Shown: positions 1 through 10,800 of the stretch, one piece after another
How positions within the stretch are numbered: position 1 is the stretch's first letter
How the letters are laid out: every line of letters begins with the position of its first letter
Source: Coptis chinensis
Taxonomy: Eukaryota > Streptophyta > Magnoliopsida > Ranunculales > Ranunculaceae
Length of the DNA: 64,000 nucleotides
Assembly: GCA_015680905.1 (NCBI GenBank)
Contig: CM027380.1
Coordinates: 10,062,001 to 10,126,000, forward strand
Direction: 5' to 3'
Notes under the pieces: model-generated
The model's database searches: none
Told to the model about the DNA's origin: nothing
The model's input: the letters and a program-made list of their open reading frames with translations, nothing else
Translations under genes and position numbers: made by a program

Positions 1-542
1 GTGTCAACCATCGAAATTTCCCAATGAGAGTGTAAAGAGAAGAATAAACCAAGGATAACAAATAACTACAGTTGTTAGAGTTTAGCAGCTATATGACCTT
101 GAGCTCAAACAATTAACATGTATATCAATTTTGTTATATGGAAAGGGGAATATCAGATTGATAAAAACAAATGCATTTAACTAAAAATTGGTTATCCATC
201 TAGGTGTCTACTATCCAAATTACGTTGAAGAGATGTGTTGGCATGAATTTCTTATATGTGCGGTTGGTGGTTGAAACACTTGTGAATACTTAGAACAATT
301 CCAAGGCAAAAGTCTGCAGATAAAAATGTTTTCATATTTCTTGTTCAACGTGTTTCTTAAATGTAGGCATCCAACTCAAAAGCAGTTGGTGATGAGTGGA
401 ACGGACCAGGAAGTATATACTGAGGCCTTAATTATCAGATGTTGGACTATATAATAAGTACATCTCCACAGCGTTCAGATCCTCTAAAGCACTTATTCAA
501 TGAAAAAAAGACAGCAATTAGATTTCAGGGCAAACAAGTTAC
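1..542 (-). other. Intron of CSTF77 (continues beyond the window)
   Basis: The sixth exon ends at a GT donor (541-542). I found no acceptor followed by the expected next segment of the protein (AKGL...EYQPK-like), so this stretch is taken as intron. No other gene is seen in it. Confidence 0.6.
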
Positions 543-1488
543 CAGTGCACGGCTAACAGAATTCTCAAAGTTTTCGTAGTCCTTCCAAAGTTGTTCCACG
601 TGATGAGTGGGAATAACAATAGCTTTTTGGTATGCTTTTCGCACCAATGTCATACGTTGTGACTCTTCTTGTGGATTCATAGCCTGCAGGTTGGGGTGGT
701 CTCAAAAGGAGACTAATAAAATAGAAGAGATAGCAATGGTAAGATGAGCAGACCGGCATTGACTTCAAAAAGGTAATGTACTCCATCCATACAGGGCCAG
801 ATGCAATATCAGTTCCTGATAAGAAAAGGCGAAAATTCATATCACGGGTAGCTAGAATACTGAGACGAAGGCATTGAAATATTTACCAACATAGTTGAGC
901 ATAAAGTCAAAAGCTTTTCTGGTTTCCTCCTGACCCTCTGCAGCAGTGTTTTCATTGATCTTCCTAATGAAACGAATATAGCAGCGCCTAGGAGAGTTGA
1001 AAACAGTAGTAGTATCAAGTGGGAAAGATGGATGTAGTAGTACTAGTAGTACATACCAAAGGGAAATGTGGAGACAGTTGAACAAAGAGCGACTAAAGAT
1101 TAGTTTAGTTGCATCGTGATTGTTGATGGCCATGTAGGCTTCGACATATTGTTTCCAGTATTTGAGCTGGGCAATGAAATAATTAAAAGTCTGAGCTAAG
1201 AAATAGTAATGGAGAAAGAAAGAAAGAGGCTTATTATTATTATTATTATTACACTAGTGGGGAAAGTAGTGACGAGTTGCTCGTAAATGGGGACCGCGTC
1301 GGAAATAGGCAGAACCTGCAAACACAACAAAAAAATAATAATAATAAAATTATAAGCAATGGTAGTTAAAGAAGAAGAAGAAGAATGATTATTACTAGAG
1401 CTTGGCTGGCTAAAGAATCGGAAGCTTCGACATTGTATTTGTCTTGCGATTCATCTCTCATCATCATCATCGCGTCTTTCTTCGCCAT
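543..1488 (-). CDS. CSTF77: Cleavage stimulation factor subunit 77, N-terminal part (six exons, runs off the left edge)
   Basis: CstF-77 is the HAT-repeat scaffold of the nuclear pre-mRNA 3'-end cleavage complex. Exons read leftwards: 1396-1488, 1253-1315, 1057-1166, 887-987, 754-815 and 543-683. All junctions are GT..AG and phases agree, giving 570 nt or 190 codons. Residue runs such as PIYEQLVTTFP, RCYIRFIRKIN, EGQEETRKAFDFMLNYVG, DIASGPVWMEYITFLKS and HHVEQLWKDYENFENSVSR match the family as I remember it. They form the first HAT (half-a-TPR) helices. The start at 1488 gives MAKKDA then four Met codons before a DKY motif near which the Arabidopsis protein starts, so the first ~15 residues are an unusual extension or an upstream start choice. 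No stop or frameshift is visible. The next exon is not in the window. Confidence 0.93.
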
Positions 1489-1610
1489 CCTTTTTCATAC
1501 AAAATTGTATTCTATTTTCTATTTCCAAATCTGTTGAGCCGGTTTGGCAAAAAGCCTACTTATTAGAAGCCCAAGCCCATACGCTGTTGGAAAAACTGCA
1601 CCGGCGAAGT

Positions 1611-1787
1611 TTGGTTTGGTGTGTTTCATCAACAAGTTTCTCTCCTAAAGATGAAAAAACACGGTGTTTGATACTAAGATAGTACCTAAGAGCATTTTTA
1701 AGAGTGATACCAACTTAGCATCAAACACCAAATTTGGTATTTTTTCAACTTCAGGAGAGTCACATGTTGATGAAAACACCAAACCAA
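1611..1787. mobile_element. Hairpin (foldback) MITE-like element
   Basis: The left arm (from TTGGTTTGGTGTGTTTCATC) and the reverse complement of the right arm (TTGGTTTGGTGTTTTCATC) match over roughly 75 bp with few gaps, so nearly the whole 177 bp folds into one imperfect hairpin. It encodes nothing. This is typical of foldback or MITE DNA elements. The superfamily is not determined because I see no clean target duplication. Confidence 0.55.
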
Positions 1788-1969
1788 ACACCAAATTAGC
1801 CAATATTTAGTTCCAGATTTGGTGTTGTATCAAATCACTTTTGCCAACACCACGTGGACTTGGGATTCTAATTGGGCCAGAAATTGGAAAAAAAAAAAAA
1901 AAAGAAAAAAGTTTATGTACGATACATAGCATGGTTTTCTCAAAACTACGTGGGTTTGGGCTTTAGTGG

Positions 1970-1990
1970 CGCGGTTTTGAAAAAACCGCG
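1970..1990. repeat. Perfect GC-rich palindrome
   Basis: CGCGGTTTT, three bases, then AAAACCGCG: a 9-bp perfect inverted repeat. The flanks hold variants of the same word (GCGCAGTTT, AAAACGCGTAG), suggesting the end of a decayed repeat or a protein-binding cluster. Confidence 0.5.
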
Positions 1991-2771
1991 TGGACTATAT
2001 GGCGCAGTTTATCTAAAAACGCGTAGTTTGATGTCAAAAATTTGATGTTCCACCTAAAATTGTTGGGTGTTTTTTTGGTTTAAAATTCGAGTGTTTTTTT
2101 GGTAGCTCTCATAAAGATGTTATAAAGATGTTCTTATAGTTGAACATTTTTGGCTCTATTTTTTGAGCATTCACAGAGTTTCCAACATTTCTAAAACTCT
2201 TTGGCTAATTACGAAAAAGTAATAGAAAAATATAGAAAAATCGGAAAATTAGAGCACTCACATATTATAATTTTTTCTAAATTTTATTACTAATTACGAA
2301 AAAAAATATGATATAAATAAATAAACAATAAAGAAGGAAACCATCTCATCTAAAATTTCACATATTCTCCAACTTTTCCTAAACACTATAGCTAATTACG
2401 AAAAAAAATAGGAGACAAAAAACTAAAATTGCTAAAAACAATAGTTTCCACCGGAAACGTACCCAAATTATTTTGACAAAGTGTAATGAAAGGGTCTATG
2501 GACTTATTATGGGGGGGTGGGGGTGGGAATGAATGGCCTCCAGGCAAAGCCTATATAGTTTTGTTCTTTTTCCTAAATATATTATTTATTTTTATTTGAA
2601 ATTATTATCAAACTCAATAACTTTATTAAACATAAGTTTATCAAATGAAAAATCAGTGATAATTATAAATTTGATGGTTTATATTTCAATATATTTAATA
2701 TAATTACATTAGTATTAGTATAATTGTATAAATAACTAAATAAGGCGCTCCAATTTTGAATTTTCACCTTA

Positions 2772-2857
2772 TGGGCCTTTACTCTTCGGGCCAAGTACAT
2801 CTACATCTGCCGGACAAAGCAAATCAATTAGGGTTAGGGTTTTCTCTTCTATATAAG
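2772..2857 (+). promoter_or_regulatory. Site II + telo-box + TATA promoter block
   Basis: In order: TGGGCC (2772-2777), CGGGCC (about 2787-2792), a telo-box TTAGGGTTAGGGTTTT (2828-2843) and TATATAAG (2850-2857). Site II elements plus a telo-box are known to mark plant ribosomal-protein and snoRNA gene promoters. Transcription would start near 2880. No long reading frame follows, but snoRNAs do, which supports a snoRNA transcription unit. Some 500 nt separate TATA and the first secure snoRNA, so an unrecognised leader, intron or snoRNA lies between. Confidence 0.6.
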
Positions 2858-3182
2858 ACCTCTTTTTTGCCATCTTCATAATTGTCAGTGTTTCTGGTTT
2901 ATAAGTTTTTGTGTTTAGAGTTGTAGGATTAGTGAAGTACCCAATGAGGAAGCAATCCCATAAGATAGGAAGTGCCGTATGACATTTCAAACACAGTCGA
3001 TCTCCTTAATTCCCAATTCAACCAAACAACCTGATACTTCGTCTCAATTTTTTTTGTTTCGATTTTTTCAGTTGATGTTTGGGGGCAATTAATTGTTTTT
3101 GTTGTGTGTGTGATTTTAAACGGGTCTTCTGAGGGTTTCTATTACTTTATTTTATTTGTTTTGTTTGATTGATTAGAGTAAT

Positions 3183-3297
3183 GGTCTGATGCCACGTCTG
3201 CGGTAGCTAAAATTATGCATTGACCGGAGATGCTATGATTAGACCGATATTAAAGTTTTTGCATTTTGATAGGAACCTGTGGATCGAATTTACAGTA
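3183..3297 (+). ncRNA. Possible H/ACA snoRNA (weak candidate)
   Basis: A hairpin closed by GGTCT/AGACC is followed by a hinge with ATATTA, which fits the H-box ANANNA. A second weaker stem precedes an ACA three bases from the proposed end. The second stem has mismatches and I found no rRNA target. Position between the promoter block and two C/D snoRNAs is the main support. Confidence 0.22.
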
Positions 3298-3371
3298 TTT
3301 TTCCATGGAGCCGTTTTATGCGATTACAGTCTTTTTTGTTTTAGTAAGATTGGGTTTTTATGAATTTGTAT

Positions 3372-3462
3372 AAAGCCTGTGATGACAAGTATTTTTGTAA
3401 GTTGGAATTACCGACTGAAATTTATGTTATGATTATAATAAACTGGCTGTTTCTGAGGCTTT
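3372..3462 (+). ncRNA. Box C/D snoRNA, predicted 18S rRNA 2'-O-methylation guide (snR77/SNORD65-type target)
   Basis: The 91-nt RNA starts with AAAGCC and ends with GGCTTT, a perfect 6-bp terminal stem. Inside it are box C GTGATGA (3379-3385), box D' CTGA (3415-3418), a degenerate C' near 3429 (ATGATTA) and box D CTGA (3453-3456). The bases just upstream of D' (AGTTGGAATTACCG) can pair with the conserved 18S rRNA segment CGGUAAUUCCAGCU over 14 bp with one G-U. By the D+5 rule the methylated base is the U of CGGU. That site is Um578 in yeast (snR77) and is served by SNORD65 in human; plants have a counterpart. The rRNA sequence and names come from memory. The guide upstream of box D was not matched. 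Confidence 0.82.
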
Positions 3463-3515
3463 TGGTTACATTTTTTTTGTTAATAAATTTTAGCATTTTG
3501 GGTGGTTATTATGTG

Positions 3516-3602
3516 AAGTCTCTAATGATGATCAAAACAATACTTTCGTTCTTCCGAGATAATATATGCGGAAACTTTTGGAGACCTGAACTGAAGAGAC
3601 TT
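3516..3602 (+). ncRNA. Box C/D snoRNA, predicted 18S rRNA guide (snR54/U59-type target)
   Basis: The 87-nt RNA has an 8-bp perfect terminal stem, AAGTCTCT at 3516-3523 with AGAGACTT at 3595-3602. Box C is ATGATGA (3525-3531), box D is CTGA (3591-3594), and a D'-like CCGA lies at 3554-3557. Upstream of D', TACTTTCGTTCTT is complementary over 12 bases to the 18S rRNA stretch AAGAACGAAAGU. The fifth base selects the A before CG, the site methylated by yeast snR54 (Am974) and human U59. A second CTGA at 3586 could be an alternative D box. It lies 53 nt after the previous snoRNA on the same strand, so both probably come from one precursor. Confidence 0.82.
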
Positions 3603-4167
3603 TTTATGCGTAAAACGATTCTTGTTGAAATAGATTATGTTTTCTTTTGATTTCATATCATTGGTTTTATGGCCAACAATGTAGTTTGATTGCGCAATTT
3701 TCCGGTGTAGAGTTTCCTAAATTATTTTCTTGTTTTCGTCCCACTGCACTGGTAAGCTCGCCAAGTGCTTTTATTAGAGTTACAACGCGCCGCCAATTCA
3801 TTTGATTTTTTCTTGAATGTCTTATTGTTGTTATCTAGGATTAAACTTAATCATGTATCTGTCGTTAAGTAGTAGTAGTATGTAACACTTTTCCTTTTAG
3901 AGTTGAATGAGGAGAGGGATAGCAGTAACACCTATCCTCCTTGCACATTATAGGCCACTGGCTTCCCATTTATTTTTCTTCTTTTTAAATGTTACATTTT
4001 TATCTTTTCCCATCCCATTTGTTGCTCCTTTTTTGCTTCATTTTACAAGGTCAGGCTCATCAGGACTTTCCAGACCATGATGGTAAGTAAGCCTCTAATA
4101 TACCTAATATATGTAGATTTCGTTCTATCCTTGGTGTTTTTCTCACATGTGACTTTTTCTAGGCTCA

Positions 4168-4288
4168 GAAGTAAGGGATGGATGCCGGCAATCTAAAGAC
4201 GTTTCGTCCAACAAGTACTTACTCTAGACCGAAAGATGAGCATTTTTACTTGCACTCCTTGTTTGGTGCCTGATCAAGTAAAACAGTG
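4168..4288 (+). ncRNA. Candidate H/ACA snoRNA
   Basis: Hairpin one is closed by AGTAAG (4170-4175) and CTTACT (4218-4223). The hinge holds AGATGA (4234-4239), which fits ANANNA. Hairpin two has ACTTG/CAAGT (4248-4252, 4275-4279) with an inner CAC/GTG pairing. ACA at 4283-4285 is three bases from the end. Order and spacing match a plant H/ACA RNA and it sits downstream of two C/D snoRNAs. The second pocket is one-sided and no rRNA target was derived. Confidence 0.4.
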
Positions 4289-4431
4289 AGTTCTGCTGGA
4301 CAGATTGGGTATAGATGTAAAGTACAAGACTGAAAGGGCTATTATGCGACTTGGATCAGACCTGAATAGGATGAAGTTTTATTTAATACTGATGCAGTTT
4401 TTTTTTTTTTTTTTTTTTTTTTCGTTGCTAA

Positions 4432-4625
4432 AGATATATATAAATACTGATGTAGTTGTTGAACAATACAATGGTTATGGGGGTGTTTTCCCAGATAACA
4501 AGGGCAATGTGATCAGTGCTTGTTCAGGAAATTAGATTAGGAAATCAGTTATATACCCACGAACTACAGGCAATTGTAGTGGTATTGAAGGCAGGCGCAA
4601 AACCGGTTAATAAGTTGATACGCTA
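4432..4625 (+). pseudogene. RNase H-like fragment, probably from a plant LINE
   Basis: The segment reads INTDVVVEQYNGYGGVF then NKGNVISACSGN, resembling the (L/I)NTDG...GYGGVIRD..G core of the RNase H domain carried by plant LINEs. A second frame continues with NELQAIVVVLKAG, matching the A/E-L-x-A-L motif, so a frameshift and a stop separate the parts. A T-run at about 4400-4422 precedes it. No reverse transcriptase or poly-A tail is seen, so this is a decayed fragment. A host RNase H-like gene fragment is the alternative. Confidence 0.35.
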
Positions 4626-7320
4626 GGTAAAAATCTAACATATCTATCGTTATAGACTAAAAGAAAATTTATCTTTCCACACTTCAAACGCAATGGTGTT
4701 TTGCAAATCGTCACCACAAAATCGACAACAAACACAAAAACACGATTTACGTAAGTATAACCGAAAGAACTACGGCTCAAGAGTTTGTTACTGTGTGAAT
4801 GACCATACCATTGAGGCTCCCTGTAAACATGCCTTGTTTGAAACGTGATCTTTGAGTAGGCAAAGTAATAGCAAGTGAGCCACGCTACCAACAAAATGAA
4901 AATCACCCATCTCACACTGAAAATTGCGGAGTTGTACAGTATCTTGGACGAAACAATTGGAATCGACAGCAGATTTACTCGAGGGAACATATAACCCACT
5001 AGTATTTTCCCAACTTGAGAAGCGTCTGATTGGTTAACAATGAATTTTCATGCCGATGCCATAGAAGTTTGGACGTGAATCTCCTCTACAATCAGTCATC
5101 TATAAAAATGATTTGAAAGAAACTGGCCTGACTAATCCAAAACATTCATTCAATAAATTCCCTAATTAGAGAAATATTTATGTAACTTTGAAGATCTCAT
5201 TAGCTACTACATTAGACAAAAGACGTGGCAAATTTATTGTAGGACAATGCGCCAAGATAAAAATAAAAGTTCCAAAAATAGATATAAACTAATCTACGTT
5301 GTGTAAAATAGATAAAATGCATTACATAGATCATTCAGTACTACCAGATAGCTCTCCTGAAATCATACTCCCACCAAATTCTGAACTAGTTTGTGAACTG
5401 GTTACTCCTCGAGCTTTCCTAATATGTCTGATCATGAAAGCATCTCTCGGAATTGAAACTGGTGATTTGGGAGAATAAACAATTTTTGGTGAAATGGGAC
5501 TTCTACTCAAAATCGAAGTGGAGAAAAAGAGACTAAAATGAATAACGTGAAGAACTTGATTAGAAGAACCTTGAAGTCGAATTTTTACCTTTAACTTAAG
5601 ATTAAACTAAATAAATTATATGCTAAATTGATTAACTAAAAATGAAAAATGAATAACACTCAAGAAAAGAATACTACCAGGCTATTAGTTCTTTGAATAT
5701 GTTTTTCGTGGATGAGTGAGACCCCTATTTGTAGTATTTAGGCATTGTTTTTAATATGGTAATGAGTTTGATCTAACGACTAAGTATTGATTAAGAAAAA
5801 TCTAATGGTTTGATATCTTTCTAGATCTATATCCTCGAATAAAATAAATTTGTTCATTGATTCAAGATGTGGGATAAAGGGTGCAATCTTGACAGTTGGT
5901 TTTTAGGTTTTTGTAGATGGATTAGGTCAAAAAATCGAACCTTGAACCTCCTCACACAATCTAGGATTTCCAATTTCCAAGCATGACTCCAAAATGGCAT
6001 ATTCTTTAGAATATTTTTAATTTTAACTAGGGATCAAATCAAATCAAACAATTAAATAAGGTTTTTGATAAATGATCAAAAATAAAAATTTAAGTGTCCA
6101 ATCATGTATATGTTAGTTTTCATTTTATATTTAAATATTCTAATATAATACAATTTGAACTTTTGTAGGTCAAATAACCTAAATATTAAATATGGATGGA
6201 AAATGAGTCAAACAAAACAAGTCAAAGAGGAGTTATTTGGAGCTACAACTAAAAGTCAAAGGCAAAAGCGTCGTATTTATCTTCAAAAGTGCAAACCATA
6301 ATGAGACTCTAAAATAGGATAATTATTGAGTTAGAAGAATCTTAAATCTGATCCTCTAGCCTTAATTAATTCTGCAATCATGAAAAGAGGAGTCCAACAA
6401 GAAATGCCATTTTGAAAACTAGACTAACATTTCTCTCATATTTCTTTCTCTCTCCTCTTTCAACTCTGGTGGTAAAACAACAAATAAAAAAATAAAAAAA
6501 ACTTTATATAATAAATTGAAAACTACATTGACATTTATAAAAATATTTTTAAATTTTATCATAATTTTGAAAGAAACGTAAATGCAATTGTAGTACAAAC
6601 CCAAAATACTACTAATAATAGCCAATACAAAATAAAATTGAGAAATTTGCTATAATCGAATAAATGAGAACCCCCTGAAAAATCTGCAACACAATTAAAA
6701 TTTTGTTTAATAATTTATTTATTTATTTTGTATTTGATAGAAATACAAATTAAAAAAAAAAATGGAGAAAAAAAATGGAATGATTTGGAAATAAAATAAA
6801 ATAAAAATATATTTAGTTAGATTTTAATTAACTAGAGTTAATGATTATTTAAAAATAAGGTGGATAGGTGTTTAGGAGGCTTTTCGCTCCTAAATGTCTA
6901 GGATCAAACTTTTTTCTCAAATTGTAAAATAGGGCCATTGAAAACTTTTACATAAAAGCCCGAATTTGATAAAAATTTGTCCCCTTCTAAAATGGTGACA
7001 AAAGTTTCTAAAAAGTGAAACTCTATTCTCTCTATTTGGACTTCCATTTTTATCTCAAAATCTCTCCAATTCTCACTCACTCCTCATATCTAAACTCCAA
7101 TCTCGATCCTCGATCTCTCTCTCTCTCTATTCTTCGTGTGGAGATTTTTTTTGTTGGAATTTACTGATTTACATAAAAGTCACCAAGCAATTATAATTTT
7201 TTTATAAAACTTTGTTTTGTAAGGATTTACTAAATAAATGTTTGCAAATCAAAACTTTCCACATTTTCATTTGTTTATATGATACCAAGTGGAGCCAAAA
7301 TGTACTTTTTCAATTATTAG
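4626..7320. other. AT-rich stretch without a recognised gene
   Basis: A hydrophobic minus-strand frame of 130 codons ends near 4607 but resembles nothing I know. A minus-strand frame ending with a stop at 5331 has a non-random look (SPISPKIVYSPKSPVSIPRD, then MIRHIRKARG) behind a possible TTTTAG acceptor near 5535. It could be the last exon of an unknown gene, but no upstream exon was found. A CT run lies near 7110-7130. Otherwise nothing is seen. Confidence 0.5.
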
Positions 7321-7441
7321 GGGTATCTCAAATAATTGTATATTGCATGGGTATCTCAAATAGAGTTTTAGAGGGGGTATTTAGGTCAGTGCGAAATACT
7401 TCGGGGTATCTAAAATAATTTTGTATTGCATGGTAGTATGG
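7321..7441. repeat. Local tandem repeat, left part
   Basis: The word GGGTATCTCAAATA and a following 'attgtattgcatgg' unit recur two to three times here. The same words (TCTCAAATAGAGTTTTAGAG, then GGTATTTGGGTCAGTGC) return at 11310-11365, on the far side of the inserted DNA transposons. The array was therefore probably continuous before insertion. Confidence 0.55.
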
Positions 7442-7800
7442 TAGGGTTATTTGGGTCGGGTTTTGGAAATTTTGAACCCGAACCGATAAGAAAATTAGAA
7501 ACCTGAATCCGAACCGATAAGATATATTGCAAACTGAACTGATCCGAATTGAAAACTATAAAATCAATTAATTTCAGCCACACAATTGATAAAACATATA
7601 CAAAATTTATTATAAATATTGCTAAAATGTCATATTATCAGTTCGGGTTCATATCGGTTCGATGGAGGCCAAATCCGAAACCAAACTAATATCTTATCAG
7701 TTCGGTTTGGTTTCGGGTCGGTGAAAAGGTAAACAAAATTATCAAACCCCAAACTATTTTTTATCGGTTTGGTTCGGATCGGTTATCGGGTTATCGAAAC

Positions 7801-10800
7801 CAGGGCCGGCTCATCCATGTAGCAAAATAAGCAACGACTTAGGGCCTCACAGCTCAAGGGGCTCCCAATATATTCCAGCGGTTCAGTCCAGTCCACTATT
7901 GCGGTAAGAGGGAAAAAAAATGTTTTTACATTGGAAACTAAAGGGAAAAAAAATAGTATACAGAGAAACAACAGACCATTCGTTTCCCTCGCCTTCAGCT
8001 TCTCCACCGTTTCCCACGCCTTCAATTCTTAAGCAAGAAACATGCATGCCTCCATAACTAATCAACGTTCTTCTTCGCCTCTTTATAAAACCAACAATAC
8101 ACTCTTACCTCTATTATCTTCTTTTTTCCTTCTTTGGTTTTATAATCCCTCATTCTCTCCGACTCTCTATATTCTTTTTTTTCTCTCTATTTGCAATTTT
8201 GTGTTAAGTAAATTTATTAAAGTTTCAACTTTCAAGTTTGTGACTTATGAGAATATTTAATTGTTAAATTGTTATCTTCTAAATTATAATTTAATTCCAC
8301 TCAAACTCATTATTTTCTTTTTTGGATAGTGGATAGTGGTTTTAACATGTATAATTAGACTAGTTGCTTAGCCAAAGTGGTTGCCGTGGTATCGTAGATT
8401 GTCTATTTTTTTACGATATACTTCGAACGCGACTTCGGCTAACAATTAAGCTTCATCTCAGGGTGATTGTTTCCATTTAATTTTTTATTTTGGTATGTTA
8501 TTTGACTATGTGAGGACTTATTGCTTGTTGCTTGTATATTATTTTACTGTTTTGACATGAACCAAAAGTATAAATCCGGTAATAAAAAATGCCGAGAAAA
8601 GAGAAAAGTAGATGAGGCAATTGAATTTCAAAGAGGAGCTATTTTAAAATTTATAAAAAACTATAAACAAAATGAAATGGTTAGTTCAATTGATAATTTA
8701 GTAAATGAACAACCTAACCAACCAATAGAAGTAGATAATAATGAAAATATAGAACACACTGATATTGATCCTAATGTAAATTTTGTTCATAGTGTTTATG
8801 TTCAAGATAACATTGAAGAAAATCAAATTAATGAAAGAAATGATAACTCAACATAAGACTTGCTTGCTAGTATTGATGAGAACCTCAATGAACAATCCAA
8901 CTCTTTAGTTCAAAATATTTATGACCCTAGACGATGGGGGCAAATTGATACAAAACTAAGAGATCTGTTAGTTAAGAAGGGTCCAATTAGAGTTAATGAC
9001 GTAGAATTTCCTATTGATATGAAGACAAAATGAAAATTTTCAACTAAATTTTCACCCAAGTAGTGCCAAATGGAGAGAAGTTTGATAGAAATTGGTTAGT
9101 ATATTCAAAATATGGCAATAAGGTATTTTGTTTGTGTTGCAAGTTATTTAACTCAAGTTGCACCCAATTTCAATTAAACGGTGAAAGGACTGATGATTGA
9201 CAAAATATTGGTACCAAACTTAAAAAACATGAATTGTCTATTGGTCACATTGATAATCTGACACTTTGGGATGAGTTAAGTGAAAGATTAAACAATAAAA
9301 CAACAATTGATAAGCATATCCAAGAGCAAATTGATAGGGAAAAGAACATTGGAGTAATGTACTACTAAGAATTATTGCTGTTGTTAAGACAATTTCTAAA
9401 AACAATATGACATTTCGTGGAAAGAATGAGAAATTTTATGAAGTTAATATTGGTATGTTTTTTAGCTTAATTGAAATGATTGCAGAGTTTGACCCAATTA
9501 TACAAGAACATTTTCGGCGTATCAAACATGATAAATTAAAGGTTCATTATTTTAGTCACAATATACAAAATGAATTGATACAATTGTTGGCATATGAAAT
9601 AAAAAATAAAATTATTCTGAAAATTAAGGAAGCAAAATATTATTCTGTTATACTTGATTGCACTTTTGATATTAGTCACCAAGAACAAATGACTGTCATA
9701 TTACGTTGTGTAGATGTTTCCTCAAATCTCATAAGAATCGAAGAGTATTTTCTAGACTTTATAAAAGTAGAAGACATGTCGGGTAAAAGACTTTTTAATG
9801 AGCTATTATGTGTGTTAGAAGACTATAAATTAGATTTTAACGACATAAGAGGTCAAAGGTATGATAATAGATCAAATATGAAAGGTAAAAGTCAAGGCAT
9901 CCAAAAAAGATTGTTAGATACAAATCCTAGAGCATTTTACTCTCCATGTGAATGTCATAGTCTTAACTTAGTATTATGTGATATGGCGAATTCTTGTTCA
10001 AATGCAATATCTTTTTTTGGAATTTTGCAACGTATTTATTGTTTGTTTTCTTCCTCTACAAAACGATGGGAAATTTTATGTAAGTATTTAACTAAATATA
10101 TGGTGAAAACTTTGTCACCAACACGTTGAGAAAGTCGAGTTGAGAGTGTTAAAGCATTGATTACTCAAGTGTCAGAAATTAGGGATGCTATACTTGAGCT
10201 AGCAAAAATTAACGAGGATCCAAAAACAAATAGTGAAGCCGAAAGTCTAGCATTGCATGATTTAGAAAATTATGAGTTTTTGTTTGGAATGGTTATTTGC
10301 CATTGTGAATTTGGTTAGTAAGGATTTACAATCTAAATATATGTCTATTGACATGGCTATAAATAAAATAAAAGGTCTAATGAATTTTTTTTAAAAGTAC
10401 AGAGAATAAGGATTTGAAAAGGCTAAAATAGCATCCGTAGAGATATTGCACGACAAATGGATATAGAACCAGTATTTTGTGAAAAAATGTGTAATTCGGA
10501 GAAAGAGATAATTTGATGAGAATGTTGACAATGAAATAACTCAAACACCTCAAGAGTCATTTATAACTAATTTTTTCTTATATATAATTGATCAAGCGAT
10601 ATCATCTTTTAATAATAGATCTGAACAGTTAAAAAGTTTTGAAGAAACGTCGGATTTTTATTTGTCGCGAAAAAATTGAAATCAATAGATGATGATAGGT
10701 TAAAAGAATATTGTATTAATCTTGAAAGTTTTCTAAAACATGGAGAGAGTTGTGATAATGTGATATTGATGGTACATATTTGTTTTTAGAATTAAGACTA

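Larger units (their letters stand above)
1489..2760. other. Intergenic spacer between divergent CSTF77 and the snoRNA unit
   Basis: Holds the CSTF77 5' leader and promoter, a hairpin element (1611-1787), a 16-bp A-rich run near 1890, a GC-rich palindrome (1970-1990), and AT-rich stretches where 'aattacgaaaaa'-like words recur between about 2210 and 2410. No coding potential recognised. Confidence 0.6.

Noticed and set aside
2828-2843. Interstitial telomere repeat
   Set aside because: Only two TTAGGG(T) units are present, in a promoter context; a telo-box is the better reading.
2769-2990. 73-codon minus-strand reading frame
   Set aside because: It is antisense to the telo-box and TATA block; the codons reflect promoter motifs.
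3360-3650. 96-codon plus-strand reading frame
   Set aside because: It overlaps both box C/D snoRNAs, whose structure explains the sequence better; the peptide resembles nothing.
3880-3955. Third H/ACA-like hairpin (GGATAG...CTATCC then GCACATTA)
   Set aside because: A stable stem and an ACA are present, but no H box or upstream hairpin could be found.
4607-4999. 130-codon hydrophobic minus-strand reading frame
   Set aside because: No family recognised, AT-rich composition and no supporting splice or promoter signal. Mentioned only as part of the gap.
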